Source: CAZKUR01 sp964556005 (lineage in GTDB: Bacteria > Bacteroidota > Ignavibacteria > Ignavibacteriales > Ignavibacteriaceae). Taken from it: a stretch of DNA of 24,214 bases. A program made the position numbers and the translations under genes. The notes under the pieces were generated by a model. It was given only the letters and a program-made list of their open reading frames with translations. It was not told where the DNA came from and did not search any database. This document shows, piece after piece, positions 7,140 through 16,203 of this stretch (position 1 is its first letter; each line of letters opens with the position of its first letter). The DNA lies in assembly GCA_964556005.1 (NCBI GenBank), contig CAZKUR010000059.1, positions 1 to 24,214 on the forward strand. Reading direction: 5' to 3'.

Positions 7140-7162
7140 TTGAGTAAAGCTCAAATTTTTTT
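7140..7162 (+). terminator. Intrinsic terminator downstream of the MFS gene
   Basis: TTGAG (7140-7144) and CTCAA (7150-7154) pair around TAAAG and are followed by ATTTTTTT. The stem is short, but the U-run is good and the site lies 115 nt after the MFS stop. Confidence 0.6.
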
Positions 7163-7302
7163 ACTGTCGAAGAAGTCCTCTTAACACACGATTCCTAAAA
7201 ACTATTGCTTTTGAGGCAGTTATATAAAAATGTAAAGCGTTTATGTTGATTATTAATTGCAAAGTTCATATCACCGGTTATCAAAGAGGTACATTTTAAT
7301 TT

Positions 7303-7998
7303 ATGATTTCGAGAAATCAAAATATTGCGGTTGTTGCTCTCAGCGGTGGAATGGATAGCTGTGTTACGGCAGCAATTGCAAATCAAACTAACAAGCTCGC
7401 TTTGGTTCATGTTAATTACGAGCAAAGAACAGAAAAAAGAGAACTGAAAGCATTTAATGATATTGCTGATTTTTATAAAGTAGATAAAAGACTAATCGTT
7501 GATTTTTCACATTTATCCAAAATCGGTGGTTCATCTTTAACGGATAAAAATATCTCCGTTTCAAAAGCCGATCTATCTAATAAAGAAATACCTACCTCAT
7601 ATGTTCCTTTCAGAAATGCAAATATTTTATCGGTTTGTACAAGCTGGGCCGAAGTGCTTGGTGCTGGAAATATTTTTATCGGAGCGGTATATGAAGATTC
7701 ATCGGGTTATCCCGATTGCAGACCTGAATTTTTTAGATCGTTTGAAAAGATGATTGATGAGGGCACTAAACAGGAGACAAAAATTAAAATTGTAACGCCG
7801 GTAATTCATCTTACTAAATCTGAAATAATTACAAAAGGATTGGAACTAAATGCCCCATTACATCTAACTTGGTCATGCTATCAAAATGAAGATGAGGCTT
7901 GCGGGGAATGCGATAGCTGCGCTCTCAGATTAAGGGGATTTCAGCAGCTTGGTATAGACGATCCGATTCCATATAAAGTAAAACCTATGTATATATAA
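7303..7998 (+). CDS. queC: 7-cyano-7-deazaguanine (preQ0) synthase QueC
   Basis: The enzyme converts 7-carboxy-7-deazaguanine, ATP and ammonia to preQ0 in the queuosine tRNA-modification pathway, in the cytoplasm. The PP-loop ATP-binding motif is SGGMDS at residues 14-19. The C-terminal zinc site has four cysteines at 192, 200, 203 and 206 (WSCYQNEDEACGECDSC), as in QueC. At 231 residues it is the usual length. GAGG lies about 13 nt before the ATG. The partner enzyme QueF is encoded 1.5 kb downstream, supporting the assignment. queD and queE are not in the window. Confidence 0.95.
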   Translation: MISRNQNIAVVALSGGMDSCVTAAIANQTNKLALVHVNYEQRTEKRELKAFNDIADFYKVDKRLIVDFSHLSKIGGSSLTDKNISVSKADLSNKEIPTSYVPFRNANILSVCTSWAEVLGAGNIFIGAVYEDSSGYPDCRPEFFRSFEKMIDEGTKQETKIKIVTPVIHLTKSEIITKGLELNAPLHLTWSCYQNEDEACGECDSCALRLRGFQQLGIDDPIPYKVKPMYI

Positions 7999-8043
7999 TA
8001 ATGGTAAAAATAGAAATATTTATAAAAATAATTTTATCCGCCT

Positions 8044-9093
8044 ATGATTAATAAATGGACAGAAGAAGAATTAAATATTCTTAAGCAACATTATACAACT
8101 AAGGGCGCAAAATATGTCGCCGGTTTAGTTAACCGAAACCCGGATGCAGTTATGGCTAAAGCTGCAAGGCTGGGTTTGCGCGTTGCTCCTATCTGGAGCG
8201 AAGAAGCAGTGATATTTCTAAAAAAGCATTACAGAAAGAAGGGTGCTCAGTACGTCGCAGAAAAATTGCACAAAAACCCAGATTCAGTTATGGCCAAAGC
8301 GGCAAATCTCGGAATCCGGTATGAAGGTGTACGGCCGTGGGAAGTTTGGGAAGATAATTATTTGAAGAGACATTACGAGGACAGAAAGAAATCTTCTATT
8401 GCCCGTACACTTAAAAGGACAATACCTTCTGTTGTCGGCAGAGCAAAACTTCTAAATTTGAGAGGCCCTAGGCCCAAGGGATGGTCTGAAAAAGAAAAAG
8501 ATATTCTCCGGAAGATGTACCCCGATAGAAAAAACTCACTTGACCAAATTTGTAAAATATTGCACAGAACTCGCTATGCCGTACTTCTTCAGGCACAGTA
8601 TATAGGTGTGAGCAGGCCCCGTCATGAACATGAATGGACAAAGAAAGAAAATAATTATCTTATTAAAAATTATGATAAGAAAAGCTATAGGGAAATAGCA
8701 GAGGAGCTTGGTGTAACTCATAATGCAGTGTCTCATCAGGCAATCAGGCTGGGATTAAAGCTCCGTGAAAAAGGGCGCCCTTGGACCGAACAGGAAAAAG
8801 AATTTCTCAAGTCGAATTATAAAAAAATGCCGACAAAAGAAATTTCAAAACGACTGAACAGGACTGTAAATGCAATTATAGGAATTGTCGGTCCGCTTGG
8901 AGTTAGTGCAGGCCGGCCTCGTCCATGGAGCGAAGATGAAAAAGAATATATGAAGAAAAATTACGGGTATGTTTCCATGGAGAAAATTTCCAAGTCGTTA
9001 GGCCGAAGCTTAAAGGCTTTGACATCGGAAGCGGTAAAATTAAACCTGACAAAGAAAAGAAATCATTCTTCAAAAAAGAAAAGTAAAAATTAA
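8044..9093 (+). CDS. Protein of seven tandem Myb/SANT-like helix-turn-helix repeats
   Basis: The 349-residue basic protein consists almost wholly of seven repeats of 45-51 residues, each opening with a conserved Trp (5, 51, 102, 147, 198, 247, 295). The pattern is W-[ST]-x-E-E/K...L-K/R-x-x-Y, then a second and third helix ending in A-x-x-L-G-[LI]. This three-helix pattern is that of Myb/SANT-type or GcrA-like DNA-binding domains. Repeats 1 and 2 are nearly the same (NPDAVMAKAARLGLR against NPDSVMAKAANLGIR). Linkers carry AT-hook-like GRP segments (RGPRPKG, KGRPW, AGRPRPW), and the C-terminus is a Lys/Ser tail. I infer a DNA-binding or chromatin-like protein; its target is unknown. It lies 45 nt after queC and 378 nt before queF. 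No SD is visible. Confidence 0.8.
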   Translation: MINKWTEEELNILKQHYTTKGAKYVAGLVNRNPDAVMAKAARLGLRVAPIWSEEAVIFLKKHYRKKGAQYVAEKLHKNPDSVMAKAANLGIRYEGVRPWEVWEDNYLKRHYEDRKKSSIARTLKRTIPSVVGRAKLLNLRGPRPKGWSEKEKDILRKMYPDRKNSLDQICKILHRTRYAVLLQAQYIGVSRPRHEHEWTKKENNYLIKNYDKKSYREIAEELGVTHNAVSHQAIRLGLKLREKGRPWTEQEKEFLKSNYKKMPTKEISKRLNRTVNAIIGIVGPLGVSAGRPRPWSEDEKEYMKKNYGYVSMEKISKSLGRSLKALTSEAVKLNLTKKRNHSSKKKSKN

Positions 9094-9471
9094 TTAGACA
9101 ATTAATGCTGTGGAAAATAGCAAAAGAGTAAAAGATAATATTGCAAGATGCGAGATTATTATCGATTAATCTAATGACGGGCTAATTTGAAGTTAGGACA
9201 GATGATAATTCTGCAAAGATTAAAATAATTAGCAATTTGCTTTCGTTATAATGCCTGGCTTCCAAATATGAAATTTTGAAAGTGTTTTTTACACTTTTAG
9301 AAACAGTGAAAAAATAAACAGAATCGTTTAGTTTATTATGATTTGAGATATACGGAATAGCAACTATACTTTCATAAATTTATCCTAAATTTCACTCAGA
9401 CTTAAACAAATTTTATCGATCTACTTAATTTTTTAGTTAGGAATTCTCAATTAATTTAATATAATTCTATT
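9094..9471. other. Intergenic region upstream of queF
   Basis: This is a 378-nt A/T-rich spacer. A 7-bp hairpin (AAAGTGT 9279-9285 with ACACTTT 9291-9297, T5 loop) could be a weak bidirectional terminator for the repeat-protein gene. A TATAAT near the queF start is listed separately. I found no preQ1 riboswitch consensus. Confidence 0.4.
9437..9465 (+). promoter_or_regulatory. Candidate promoter giving a leaderless queF transcript
   Basis: A perfect TATAAT at 9460-9465 lies 6 nt before the queF ATG at 9472, with a poor -35 (TTAGGA, 17 nt upstream). If used, transcription would start at or next to the ATG, consistent with the lack of an SD. Confidence 0.3.
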
Positions 9472-9849
9472 ATGACTAATAAAACGAAAATTCTGGAAAC
9501 ATTTCCTAATCCTAATCCGGAAAAGGATTATACCATAATTCATACCGCAACGGAATTTACATCGCTTTGTCCCAAAACAGGGCAGCCCGATTTTGCTACA
9601 ATTATACTCAAATATATACCGGACAAAATCTGTGTGGAATTAAAAAGCTATAAGTTTTATTTACAATCTTACCGTAATGACGGGATATATTTTGAAGGAG
9701 CAACCAATAGAATCTTAGATGATCTTGTAAAAGTCCTTAAACCGAGGTACATACTTGTCACTGCGGATTTTAATGTAAGAGGCGGGATATCCTCGGTCGT
9801 TAAAACAGAGTACATGGAGAAAAATTTTAAAAGCAAAATAACAGAATAA
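9472..9849 (+). CDS. queF: NADPH-dependent 7-cyano-7-deazaguanine (preQ0) reductase QueF
   Basis: The enzyme reduces the nitrile of preQ0 to the aminomethyl group of preQ1, the base inserted into tRNA for queuosine. At 125 residues it is the short, type I form. Cys33 in TSLCPKTGQPDFA is the nucleophile that forms the thioimide with preQ0, Asp40 is the paired acid, and ELKSYK (56-61) is the QueF signature for NADPH binding. QueC, the enzyme before it, is encoded upstream. The glnD start follows 3 nt after the stop, so the two are probably co-transcribed. Confidence 0.95.
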   Translation: MTNKTKILETFPNPNPEKDYTIIHTATEFTSLCPKTGQPDFATIILKYIPDKICVELKSYKFYLQSYRNDGIYFEGATNRILDDLVKVLKPRYILVTADFNVRGGISSVVKTEYMEKNFKSKITE

Positions 9850-9852
9850 TTT

Positions 9853-12423
9853 ATGGCTGTAATTGCAGAAATAAAAAATGAATTTCAGAAAAACCGCGAC
9901 AGGCTTTTTTCCGATACAGAATTTCAAAAAAATTCTTTGAAGTTCAGCATGAACTACAGCCTTCTTGTAGAGGAATTCATCCGCGCACTTGCGGCGGGGA
10001 AAAAATACAATTTTGCACTTGCATCGGCAGGCAGTTTCAGCCGCAGGGAACTTTCTCCTTATTCCGATATTGATTTAATGTTCATCAACAAATCGCTTGA
10101 CGGAAATGAAAAAGACATTACGGAACTCATTACTTTGCTCTGGGATAACGGGATCGAAGTATCGCATACTATCAGAGATTACGACGACATTGGTAAATTT
10201 TTAGAAACCGACCTGCATACTTTTACGCAATTTTTCGAAACCAGATTTCTTCTTGGTACAGAAAAAATTTACAATAAATGGAACGAACTTATTTTCCGGG
10301 AAATCTCCCCGGAAGTTCAATCGAAACTTCTTAACGAATTATTCGATGATGTTGAGGACAGGCATAAAAAATACGGCGACTCTCCAAAGGTTCTCGAACC
10401 GAATGTCAAATTATCTGCCGGAGGTTTGCGCGATTTTCAAGCTATGGAATGGATGTTCATTTTTAAGAACAGAATTCTGCTGAATAAACAAACTGAATTA
10501 ACCCAGGCAGAAACTTTTATTGATCTTTTAAGGCGATATAATTATACAACCCTGAACGAGTGCATCCGGCTTCATAACAGCTACAAGGTAATTTTGGGCG
10601 TTAGAAATTTACTCCATCTATTTTCGAAAGAAAAAAACGACAGGTTCGAGTTTTCAGCACAACAAAGGATTTCGCAGCTTTTCTATCAGCAAAGGGATTC
10701 TCTTTCTCATTTTATGAAAGACTATTTTATTTCCTCGAACATCCTTCACCGTTTTACCGAATCAATGATGAGGAAGTTTAAAGAGGAAACTACTAATGCT
10801 CTCCCGGATTCTCTTGCAGTCGAACTTGATGAAAATTTTATTCTCAAGAACAAAACAATAAGCTATGTAGGTGAAAGCCTGCTTAGTTTATCCGACATCT
10901 TGAGAGGCTTTTATTACCGGGGGCTGCACGGTGCATACTTTGACGAAAATTTATGTTCTTCAATCGTAGAATTTTCCGATTCAAAAAACGAACAAATCTC
11001 AAAAGAAGCGGTATCCTCGGTATTTTTCCGGGAAATACTTCGTCTGCCGAGAAATGTCGGCCCCACTTTGATGGTAATGAATGAATTAGGTGCACTCGGA
11101 GCTTTTCTGCCTGAATTTAGAGATCTATTCGGGTATATGCAGCATGGGGTTTATCATTGTTACACTGCCGATGAGCACACGCTGATGACTATTGCTAACG
11201 TTGAAAAATTGGAGAGGGATCATTCTCAGTTAGGCCGAATTTACAATAATTTAAAAGACAAGCAGATATTATTCCTCGCATTACTTTTCCATGATATTGC
11301 CAAACCTGTTAACTTAGCCGGTCATGAAATAATCGGAGCGGAAATGGCTTCATCTATTATGAACCGCCTTGGATACAGCGAAGATGAAATTGAAAAAGTT
11401 ACCTTTTTGGTTAAGAACCATTTAGCGATGGAACAAGTTGCCTTCAGACGAAATTTAAATGATCCGGAAACTTTAAACAATTTTACCAGTCGTTTCGGTT
11501 CAATCGAAAATCTTAATTTGCTTTACCTTGTTACTTATGCGGATCTATCTGCTGTTAATCCTGCTGTATGGACTTCATGGAAAAGCGAACTTTTAGCCGA
11601 ATTGTATCGGAAATCGAGGGCTATGCTTGATGACCAGATTACCGGTGAGGAGCTTTTAATGAACAGCACTTACATAATACCTAAGGAAATCAGCAAACAT
11701 TCTTCCGTAATATCGGAAGAGCATGTGCAGGAACATATAGATTCAATAAATGATATCGAATATGCATTACAATTTTCCGATGAAGATATTGCCAAACATG
11801 TTGAAGAAATTCAAAAAGGCCTGACAATTTCCGTTCTTTTCAAAGAGTTAAATGATTTTACTAATATTACAATTATTACCAGAGATTCTTCATCTCTGCT
11901 TTCGAAACTGTGCGGGGTGCTTTCAATAAATGATGCCAACATTCACGACGCTAAAATTTTTACAAGGAAAGACGGAATTGTGATTGACACCTTTAACGTT
12001 TCGGATTTTAGATCTCATAAAAGAATTGATACCGGGAGGTATGAAAAAATCCGTTCTAATTTTGTTGATGTAATGAGAGGTAACCTTCAGTTGAACCAGG
12101 AATTTCTAAACATGAAATCACGCTGGTGGAGAATTGAAAATAAATTTTTTAAACGTGCAGGCAAAATCAAAGTTGTTTTCGAAAAACATGAAAAATATAC
12201 TATCATTGATATATTTTCACCCGACAGGCTTGGATTTCTTTACAAAGTGACCGGAAAAATGTACGAACTTGGCATAAACATTTTCTTTGCTAAAATTTCC
12301 ACGCGGGGAGACGACATCGTAGATTCATTTTATGTCTTGAATCGTAGAGAGAAAAAAATATCTTTTAACGATTATGAATTTATCAAGAAAGAATTGGCCG
12401 AAACCATAAATCAATTGTTATAG
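9853..12423 (+). CDS. glnD: Bifunctional [protein-PII] uridylyltransferase/uridylyl-removing enzyme GlnD
   Basis: GlnD senses glutamine and adds UMP to, or removes it from, the PII signalling protein, setting nitrogen assimilation. The 856-residue length fits the family. The nucleotidyltransferase motif is GSFSRRELSPYSDIDL (60-75) with the metal-binding D72-x-D74. The uridylyl-removing HD domain has EHTLMT (His442) and FHDIAK (His480-Asp481). Two ACT domains, which bind glutamine, start near 669 (TNITIITRDSSSLLSKLCGV) and 781 (YTIIDIFSPDRLGFLYKVTG). All key residues are present, so both activities are expected. It sits between queF (3 nt gap) and murI. No glnB or amtB gene is in the window. 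Confidence 0.95.
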   Translation: MAVIAEIKNEFQKNRDRLFSDTEFQKNSLKFSMNYSLLVEEFIRALAAGKKYNFALASAGSFSRRELSPYSDIDLMFINKSLDGNEKDITELITLLWDNGIEVSHTIRDYDDIGKFLETDLHTFTQFFETRFLLGTEKIYNKWNELIFREISPEVQSKLLNELFDDVEDRHKKYGDSPKVLEPNVKLSAGGLRDFQAMEWMFIFKNRILLNKQTELTQAETFIDLLRRYNYTTLNECIRLHNSYKVILGVRNLLHLFSKEKNDRFEFSAQQRISQLFYQQRDSLSHFMKDYFISSNILHRFTESMMRKFKEETTNALPDSLAVELDENFILKNKTISYVGESLLSLSDILRGFYYRGLHGAYFDENLCSSIVEFSDSKNEQISKEAVSSVFFREILRLPRNVGPTLMVMNELGALGAFLPEFRDLFGYMQHGVYHCYTADEHTLMTIANVEKLERDHSQLGRIYNNLKDKQILFLALLFHDIAKPVNLAGHEIIGAEMASSIMNRLGYSEDEIEKVTFLVKNHLAMEQVAFRRNLNDPETLNNFTSRFGSIENLNLLYLVTYADLSAVNPAVWTSWKSELLAELYRKSRAMLDDQITGEELLMNSTYIIPKEISKHSSVISEEHVQEHIDSINDIEYALQFSDEDIAKHVEEIQKGLTISVLFKELNDFTNITIITRDSSSLLSKLCGVLSINDANIHDAKIFTRKDGIVIDTFNVSDFRSHKRIDTGRYEKIRSNFVDVMRGNLQLNQEFLNMKSRWWRIENKFFKRAGKIKVVFEKHEKYTIIDIFSPDRLGFLYKVTGKMYELGINIFFAKISTRGDDIVDSFYVLNRREKKISFNDYEFIKKELAETINQLL

Positions 12424-12441
12424 GAAATAAATTTGAACTTC

Positions 12442-13260
12442 ATGAATAAAGAAAAACCGATAGGAGTTTTCGATTCCGGTATTGGCGGATTGACTGTAGT
12501 AAAAAGATTAGCTTCTACTTTACCTGAGGAAGATATAATTTATTTCGGCGATACTGCGCGCGTGCCGTACGGCTCGAAATCAAACGATACCGTAATTGAA
12601 TACGGATTACAGGATGCAAAATTCCTGATGTCGAAAGGCGTCAAAGCAATTGTGGTTGCATGTAATACCGTTTCTTCCATAGCTATAAAAGAGTTGAAAG
12701 ATAATTTTGATGTTCCTATCATAGGGATGATTGAACCGGGGGCAAAACTTGCGGCAGAAAAAACACAGAACGGAAAAATCGGAGTTATAGGAACACGGGC
12801 AACAATCAGCAACAATGCATATTCAAAAGATCTGAAAAAATTGGATGCGAAATTTGAAGTTTACGAAAAAGCTTGCCCGCTGTTTGTTCCTTTAGCCGAA
12901 GAAGGCTGGGTAAATCATAAGGCAACTTATGAAATCGCGGAAGAGTATCTGAAAGAATTGCGCGAACTTAAAATCGATACGCTTGTTTTAGGATGTACAC
13001 ATTACCCGATATTAGCAGATGTCATTCAAAAAGTAATAGGAGAAGAGGTGGCATTAATTGATTCCGGTGTTGCATCTGCTGAAGTTGTATGCTCCGAATT
13101 GGATAGAACCGATCTTCATACAAATAAATTTTCGATGGGAAACCTGTCATTTTATGTTAGTGATATTCCTGTAACCTTTAAGCAGGTAGCCGGGCTGTTC
13201 TTAGGCACACCTGTTGAAAATATTCACAAAGTAGATCTGGAAGTTCTATCCATGATTTGA
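12442..13260 (+). CDS. murI: Glutamate racemase MurI
   Basis: The enzyme interconverts L- and D-glutamate, supplying D-Glu for peptidoglycan. From the ATG at 12442 the product has 272 residues, with DSGIGG (11-16) and the two catalytic cysteines in VACNTVS (Cys74) and LGCTHYP (Cys185). The start is ambiguous: an in-frame TTG at 12433 has AGGAA 6 nt upstream and would add MNF, while the ATG fits the usual family N-terminus but is 15 nt from that SD. It follows glnD closely and converges on the minus-strand permease gene with only 8 nt between stop codons. Confidence 0.94.
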   Translation: MNKEKPIGVFDSGIGGLTVVKRLASTLPEEDIIYFGDTARVPYGSKSNDTVIEYGLQDAKFLMSKGVKAIVVACNTVSSIAIKELKDNFDVPIIGMIEPGAKLAAEKTQNGKIGVIGTRATISNNAYSKDLKKLDAKFEVYEKACPLFVPLAEEGWVNHKATYEIAEEYLKELRELKIDTLVLGCTHYPILADVIQKVIGEEVALIDSGVASAEVVCSELDRTDLHTNKFSMGNLSFYVSDIPVTFKQVAGLFLGTPVENIHKVDLEVLSMI

Positions 13261-13268
13261 CATTTTAC

Positions 13269-14096
13269 TTAAGGAGTCTTTACAAAAGTACCGTAAATTA
13301 AAACTGCTGCTCCCGCTAAAATTAATCCTATTGCAATTAAATGACCGATGGTTTTATCTTTAACCTTTAAGTTAAGAATATTGCCTATCAATGCCCCGAT
13401 AAAAAATCCTATTACAACAGGTAAAGCACGGCTAAAAATTACATGACCCAAAAAGTAATGTGTTATTGAACCTGTCAAGCTTGTAATTACTATCATGAAG
13501 AGTCCGGTCGATGCGGCAACTTGTGCAGGCATATTAAACAAGTTAACCATAATAGGAACTTTCATAAACCCGCCGCCTACTCCGAAAAATCCTGCAAGCA
13601 TACCAGCAAATATTCCTGCAAACAAGCTGATAATAAAGCTAATCCTATAAGCTCTGCCGCTACCTCTCCTGATAATTCTCGGACCGATCCTATTCATCTT
13701 ATACAAAAAAGTCTCCCTGCTGTAACGATGTACATGTTCGGATTTTTTCCCGAACATATAGATGCCGAGAACAACTATAAAAATAGAGAATGCAATTTCG
13801 ATGTAATGAACAGGCAATACTGCCGTTAAATATGAACCCACAACCGTACCCACCATTGTTGGAATTTCAATTAAAATTCCAGAGACGAAATCGACAGTAC
13901 CGTTTTTGAAATTAAAGTAAGTGGAAACAAGAGCTGATGGAAATAACGCAACCATCACCGAACCGATTGCAAATTTTATCGGCACCCCAAAACCGATTAT
14001 CAGTACGGGAACCATGAAAACACCACCGCCGAAACCCACCACAGTACCGAATGCACTGAATAATGCACCTAATAAAGCAATTAAAAAAAATTCCAT
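13269..14096 (-). CDS. TauE/SafE family sulfite-exporter-like permease
   Basis: The 275-residue integral membrane protein has about eight hydrophobic segments arranged as two homologous halves. Each half opens with the Gly-rich motif of the TauE/SafE (DUF81) family: VGFGGGVFMVPVLII near residue 20 and FFGVGGGFMKVPIMVN near 170. Members export sulfite, sulfoacetate or related organic anions, but most are uncharacterised, so no substrate is assigned. It is convergent with murI and lies 166 nt downstream of the asparaginase gene on the same strand. Confidence 0.88.
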   Translation of the reverse strand: MEFFLIALLGALFSAFGTVVGFGGGVFMVPVLIIGFGVPIKFAIGSVMVALFPSALVSTYFNFKNGTVDFVSGILIEIPTMVGTVVGSYLTAVLPVHYIEIAFSIFIVVLGIYMFGKKSEHVHRYSRETFLYKMNRIGPRIIRRGSGRAYRISFIISLFAGIFAGMLAGFFGVGGGFMKVPIMVNLFNMPAQVAASTGLFMIVITSLTGSITHYFLGHVIFSRALPVVIGFFIGALIGNILNLKVKDKTIGHLIAIGLILAGAAVLIYGTFVKTP

Positions 14097-14262
14097 AGAG
14101 TGAAAATTGTAATGGAGAAAACACAGGTTAATTATTTAGATACGAAAGATAATGATGAAATATAAAAATATTGTTGATTTAATTTCGTTTCCATAATCCA
14201 TATGATCTAAATTGCAATTCCTGTAAATAAAGCTAAGAATGTATGAAAATGATAATTGCCGG

Positions 14263-15237
14263 TTAACCTTCAAAAAGCTGTCTCAATTCATTTATATCAC
14301 GGGTTTTGCCGAGAGCAAGCATTAGTTTAATTCTTGCTTTTTGTCCGTTCAAATATTCTGCAAACAAAACTCCGAGATTATGGATGTGTTTTCCGGCACC
14401 GGGATAACTGTAAATATCAAGCGTTTCCCCAGCAGGACATCTTGAAACAAGTACAACCGGAATTCCTTTTTCAACAACGTATTTTATTCCTTCGAACACC
14501 GGCGGCGGAACATTCCCAACGCCTAAAGCTTCAATCACTAATCCTTCTGTTTTACTATCGGCAGAATATTTAAGAAATTTTTCATTCATTCCTGCATAGA
14601 CTGTAAGTAAATCAACATTCGAAATAATTTTGTTGGTTTCAATTGTTTCAAGCTTCCGCGGCAAACGGTTTAAAATTACTCTTCCGTTTTGTACAAATCC
14701 TAAAGCGCCAAAATCCAGGCTGCTGAATGTATCGACTTCATCTGTAAAAATTTTGGTAACTTCACTTGCAGCATTTACCTCGCCGTTAAGACAAACAAGC
14801 GCTCCGATATTTCTGCAGTTTTCTGTTAAACAAATATGAATTGCATCCAATAAATTTCTTGGCCCATCCCAATCCGGTTCGGAACTGTTTTTCATCGAAC
14901 CGATCACTACAATAGGAATTTCGGTTTTAATAGTTAAATCGAGCAGGTATGCTGTTTCTTCAAGCGTATCTGTACCGTGGGTTACAATTACCCCGGAATA
15001 ATCTTTCTCTTTTATCAGTTCTTTAATTTCGGCTGATAATTTTAACATTAATTCAGGCATCATATGAGGACCGGGATACTTGCCGAAATCATAACATGTG
15101 ATTTCTGCAAAATCATTTGCTTCGGGAATTTTTTGAAGTAATTCTTCACCGGAATATTTTGGAACAGCTCCGCCGGTATTCTCATCAATCATCATTGAAA
15201 AAGTGCCGCCGGTAAAAACGATTAAAATGTTCTTCAT
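14263..15237 (-). CDS. L-asparaginase (type I/II asparaginase family)
   Basis: The enzyme hydrolyses asparagine to aspartate and ammonia. The 324-residue protein has both catalytic-triad motifs: FTGGT with the Thr12 nucleophile, and VTHGTDTLEETAYLL with Thr89-Asp90. There is no signal peptide, so a cytoplasmic (type I-like) enzyme is likely. The C-terminal allosteric/dimer domain is present (SRCPAGETLDIYSYPGAG). The conserved Lys of the second triad lies in IGSMKNSSEPDWDGPRNLLDA. Start is the ATG at 15237. Confidence 0.92.
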   Translation of the reverse strand: MKNILIVFTGGTFSMMIDENTGGAVPKYSGEELLQKIPEANDFAEITCYDFGKYPGPHMMPELMLKLSAEIKELIKEKDYSGVIVTHGTDTLEETAYLLDLTIKTEIPIVVIGSMKNSSEPDWDGPRNLLDAIHICLTENCRNIGALVCLNGEVNAASEVTKIFTDEVDTFSSLDFGALGFVQNGRVILNRLPRKLETIETNKIISNVDLLTVYAGMNEKFLKYSADSKTEGLVIEALGVGNVPPPVFEGIKYVVEKGIPVVLVSRCPAGETLDIYSYPGAGKHIHNLGVLFAEYLNGQKARIKLMLALGKTRDINELRQLFEG

Positions 15238-15580
15238 AATTCTTCAGATAATAATTAAAAATTATATTTTATACTATAAAATTTTCGAAATTTGTTTCGA
15301 AAAATATAGAGACGAAATCTATTATAAAAAACAGCAAAAATTAAATTATTCTGTTGATAATTTTTTACTTGAAATTGTAATGAGAAAACACGAAGTCGAC
15401 TTTTTTAGAGTTAATTTTTGTAAGTAAAATCAGTTATCGACATAGATACACAAAAATTTCAAAATATTTGAACAAAAATTTTTAAAAAACAACATTATTT
15501 GATCTTTTAGAAATACATGACTTGAAGTAAACTTTTTTTAATCTTATTTTTCGAACAAATTTTAAATAAGGAATATTTGA
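15238..15580. other. Divergent intergenic region, asparaginase / nfu
   Basis: This 343-nt A/T-rich spacer must hold both promoters. A short open stretch runs through 15203-15427, but it overlaps the asparaginase start antisense and has no coding character. Nothing else was identified. Confidence 0.4.
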
Positions 15581-16123
15581 ATGTTAATAGTTGAAGATGT
15601 GGACTTAACACCTAATCCGCATGCATTAAAATTTATCTTAAGTGAAAAATTACTAAGACTCGAAACAAGAAATTATCCGGATAGGGATTCGGCAAAGGAT
15701 GATCCGCTTGCAAAAGGAATTTTCGATATTGAAGGCGTAGTTTCTGTATTTTATATGGATAAATTCATTACTATCGAAAAATCCAAAGATGCAAACTGGG
15801 GACAGATACAAAGACCGTTTATAAATTTCCTTAAGTCGTTCGATAAAAATTCGATCCCCGAAGAAAAAGAATTGAAATCATTGGATGTAAATTCCAATGA
15901 ATTGATGAAACAAATTAATCAGCTTCTTGATATGCGCGTAAGGCCTGCATTAGCAGGAGACGGAGGCGGCCTGGAGGTTTTAGGGATTGAAGGTTATTCT
16001 GTAAAAATTAAATATCAAGGCGCCTGCGGAAGTTGTCCGAGTTCGATAAGCGGAACTCTTGCTGCTATAGAAACTTTATTGAAAAGAGATATTCATCCTG
16101 CCTTAGAGGTTGTTGCCGCTTAG
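15581..16123 (+). CDS. nfu: Nfu-type iron-sulfur cluster scaffold/carrier protein
   Basis: The 180-residue protein carries Fe-S clusters to target enzymes. The N-terminal Nfu_N domain spans about 8-90 (TPNPHALKFILSEKL, then GIFDIEGVVSVFYMDKFITI). The C-terminal NifU-like domain spans about 105-180 (MRVRPALAGDGGGLEVLG) with the cluster-binding CGSC at Cys149 and Cys152. AAGGAA lies before the ATG. It stands alone with its own terminator 25 nt downstream. No IscS or SUF gene is adjacent. Confidence 0.93.
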   Translation: MLIVEDVDLTPNPHALKFILSEKLLRLETRNYPDRDSAKDDPLAKGIFDIEGVVSVFYMDKFITIEKSKDANWGQIQRPFINFLKSFDKNSIPEEKELKSLDVNSNELMKQINQLLDMRVRPALAGDGGGLEVLGIEGYSVKIKYQGACGSCPSSISGTLAAIETLLKRDIHPALEVVAA

Positions 16124-16148
16124 TGTTCTTTTTCCAACAATGATATTC

Positions 16149-16181
16149 GGGAGGAAATTAATACAATTTCTTCCCTTTTTT
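16149..16181 (+). terminator. Strong rho-independent terminator after nfu
   Basis: An 11-bp stem (16149-16159 GGGAGGAAATT with 16165-16175 AATTTCTTCCC, one G-U pair), a 5-nt loop and a run of six T (16176-16181). It is the best intrinsic terminator in the window. Confidence 0.9.
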
Positions 16182-16203
16182 ATCTTATTTAATTTTTAAT
16201 TAA

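Noticed and set aside
7160..7302. preQ1 riboswitch before queC (CCTAAAAACTA resembles the preQ1-I tail)
   Set aside because: The P1 stem that should pair upstream of the A-rich tail is not present and the spacing is wrong. queC is also not the usual target of a preQ1-I consensus with this layout.
7195..7425. Minus-strand open frame of 76 codons over the queC start
   Set aside because: It overlaps the strongly supported queC frame and has no homology-like features.
15203..15427. 74-codon plus-strand frame over the asparaginase start
   Set aside because: Its first part is antisense to asparaginase and the rest is low-complexity Lys/Phe/Asn sequence typical of A/T-rich spacer.
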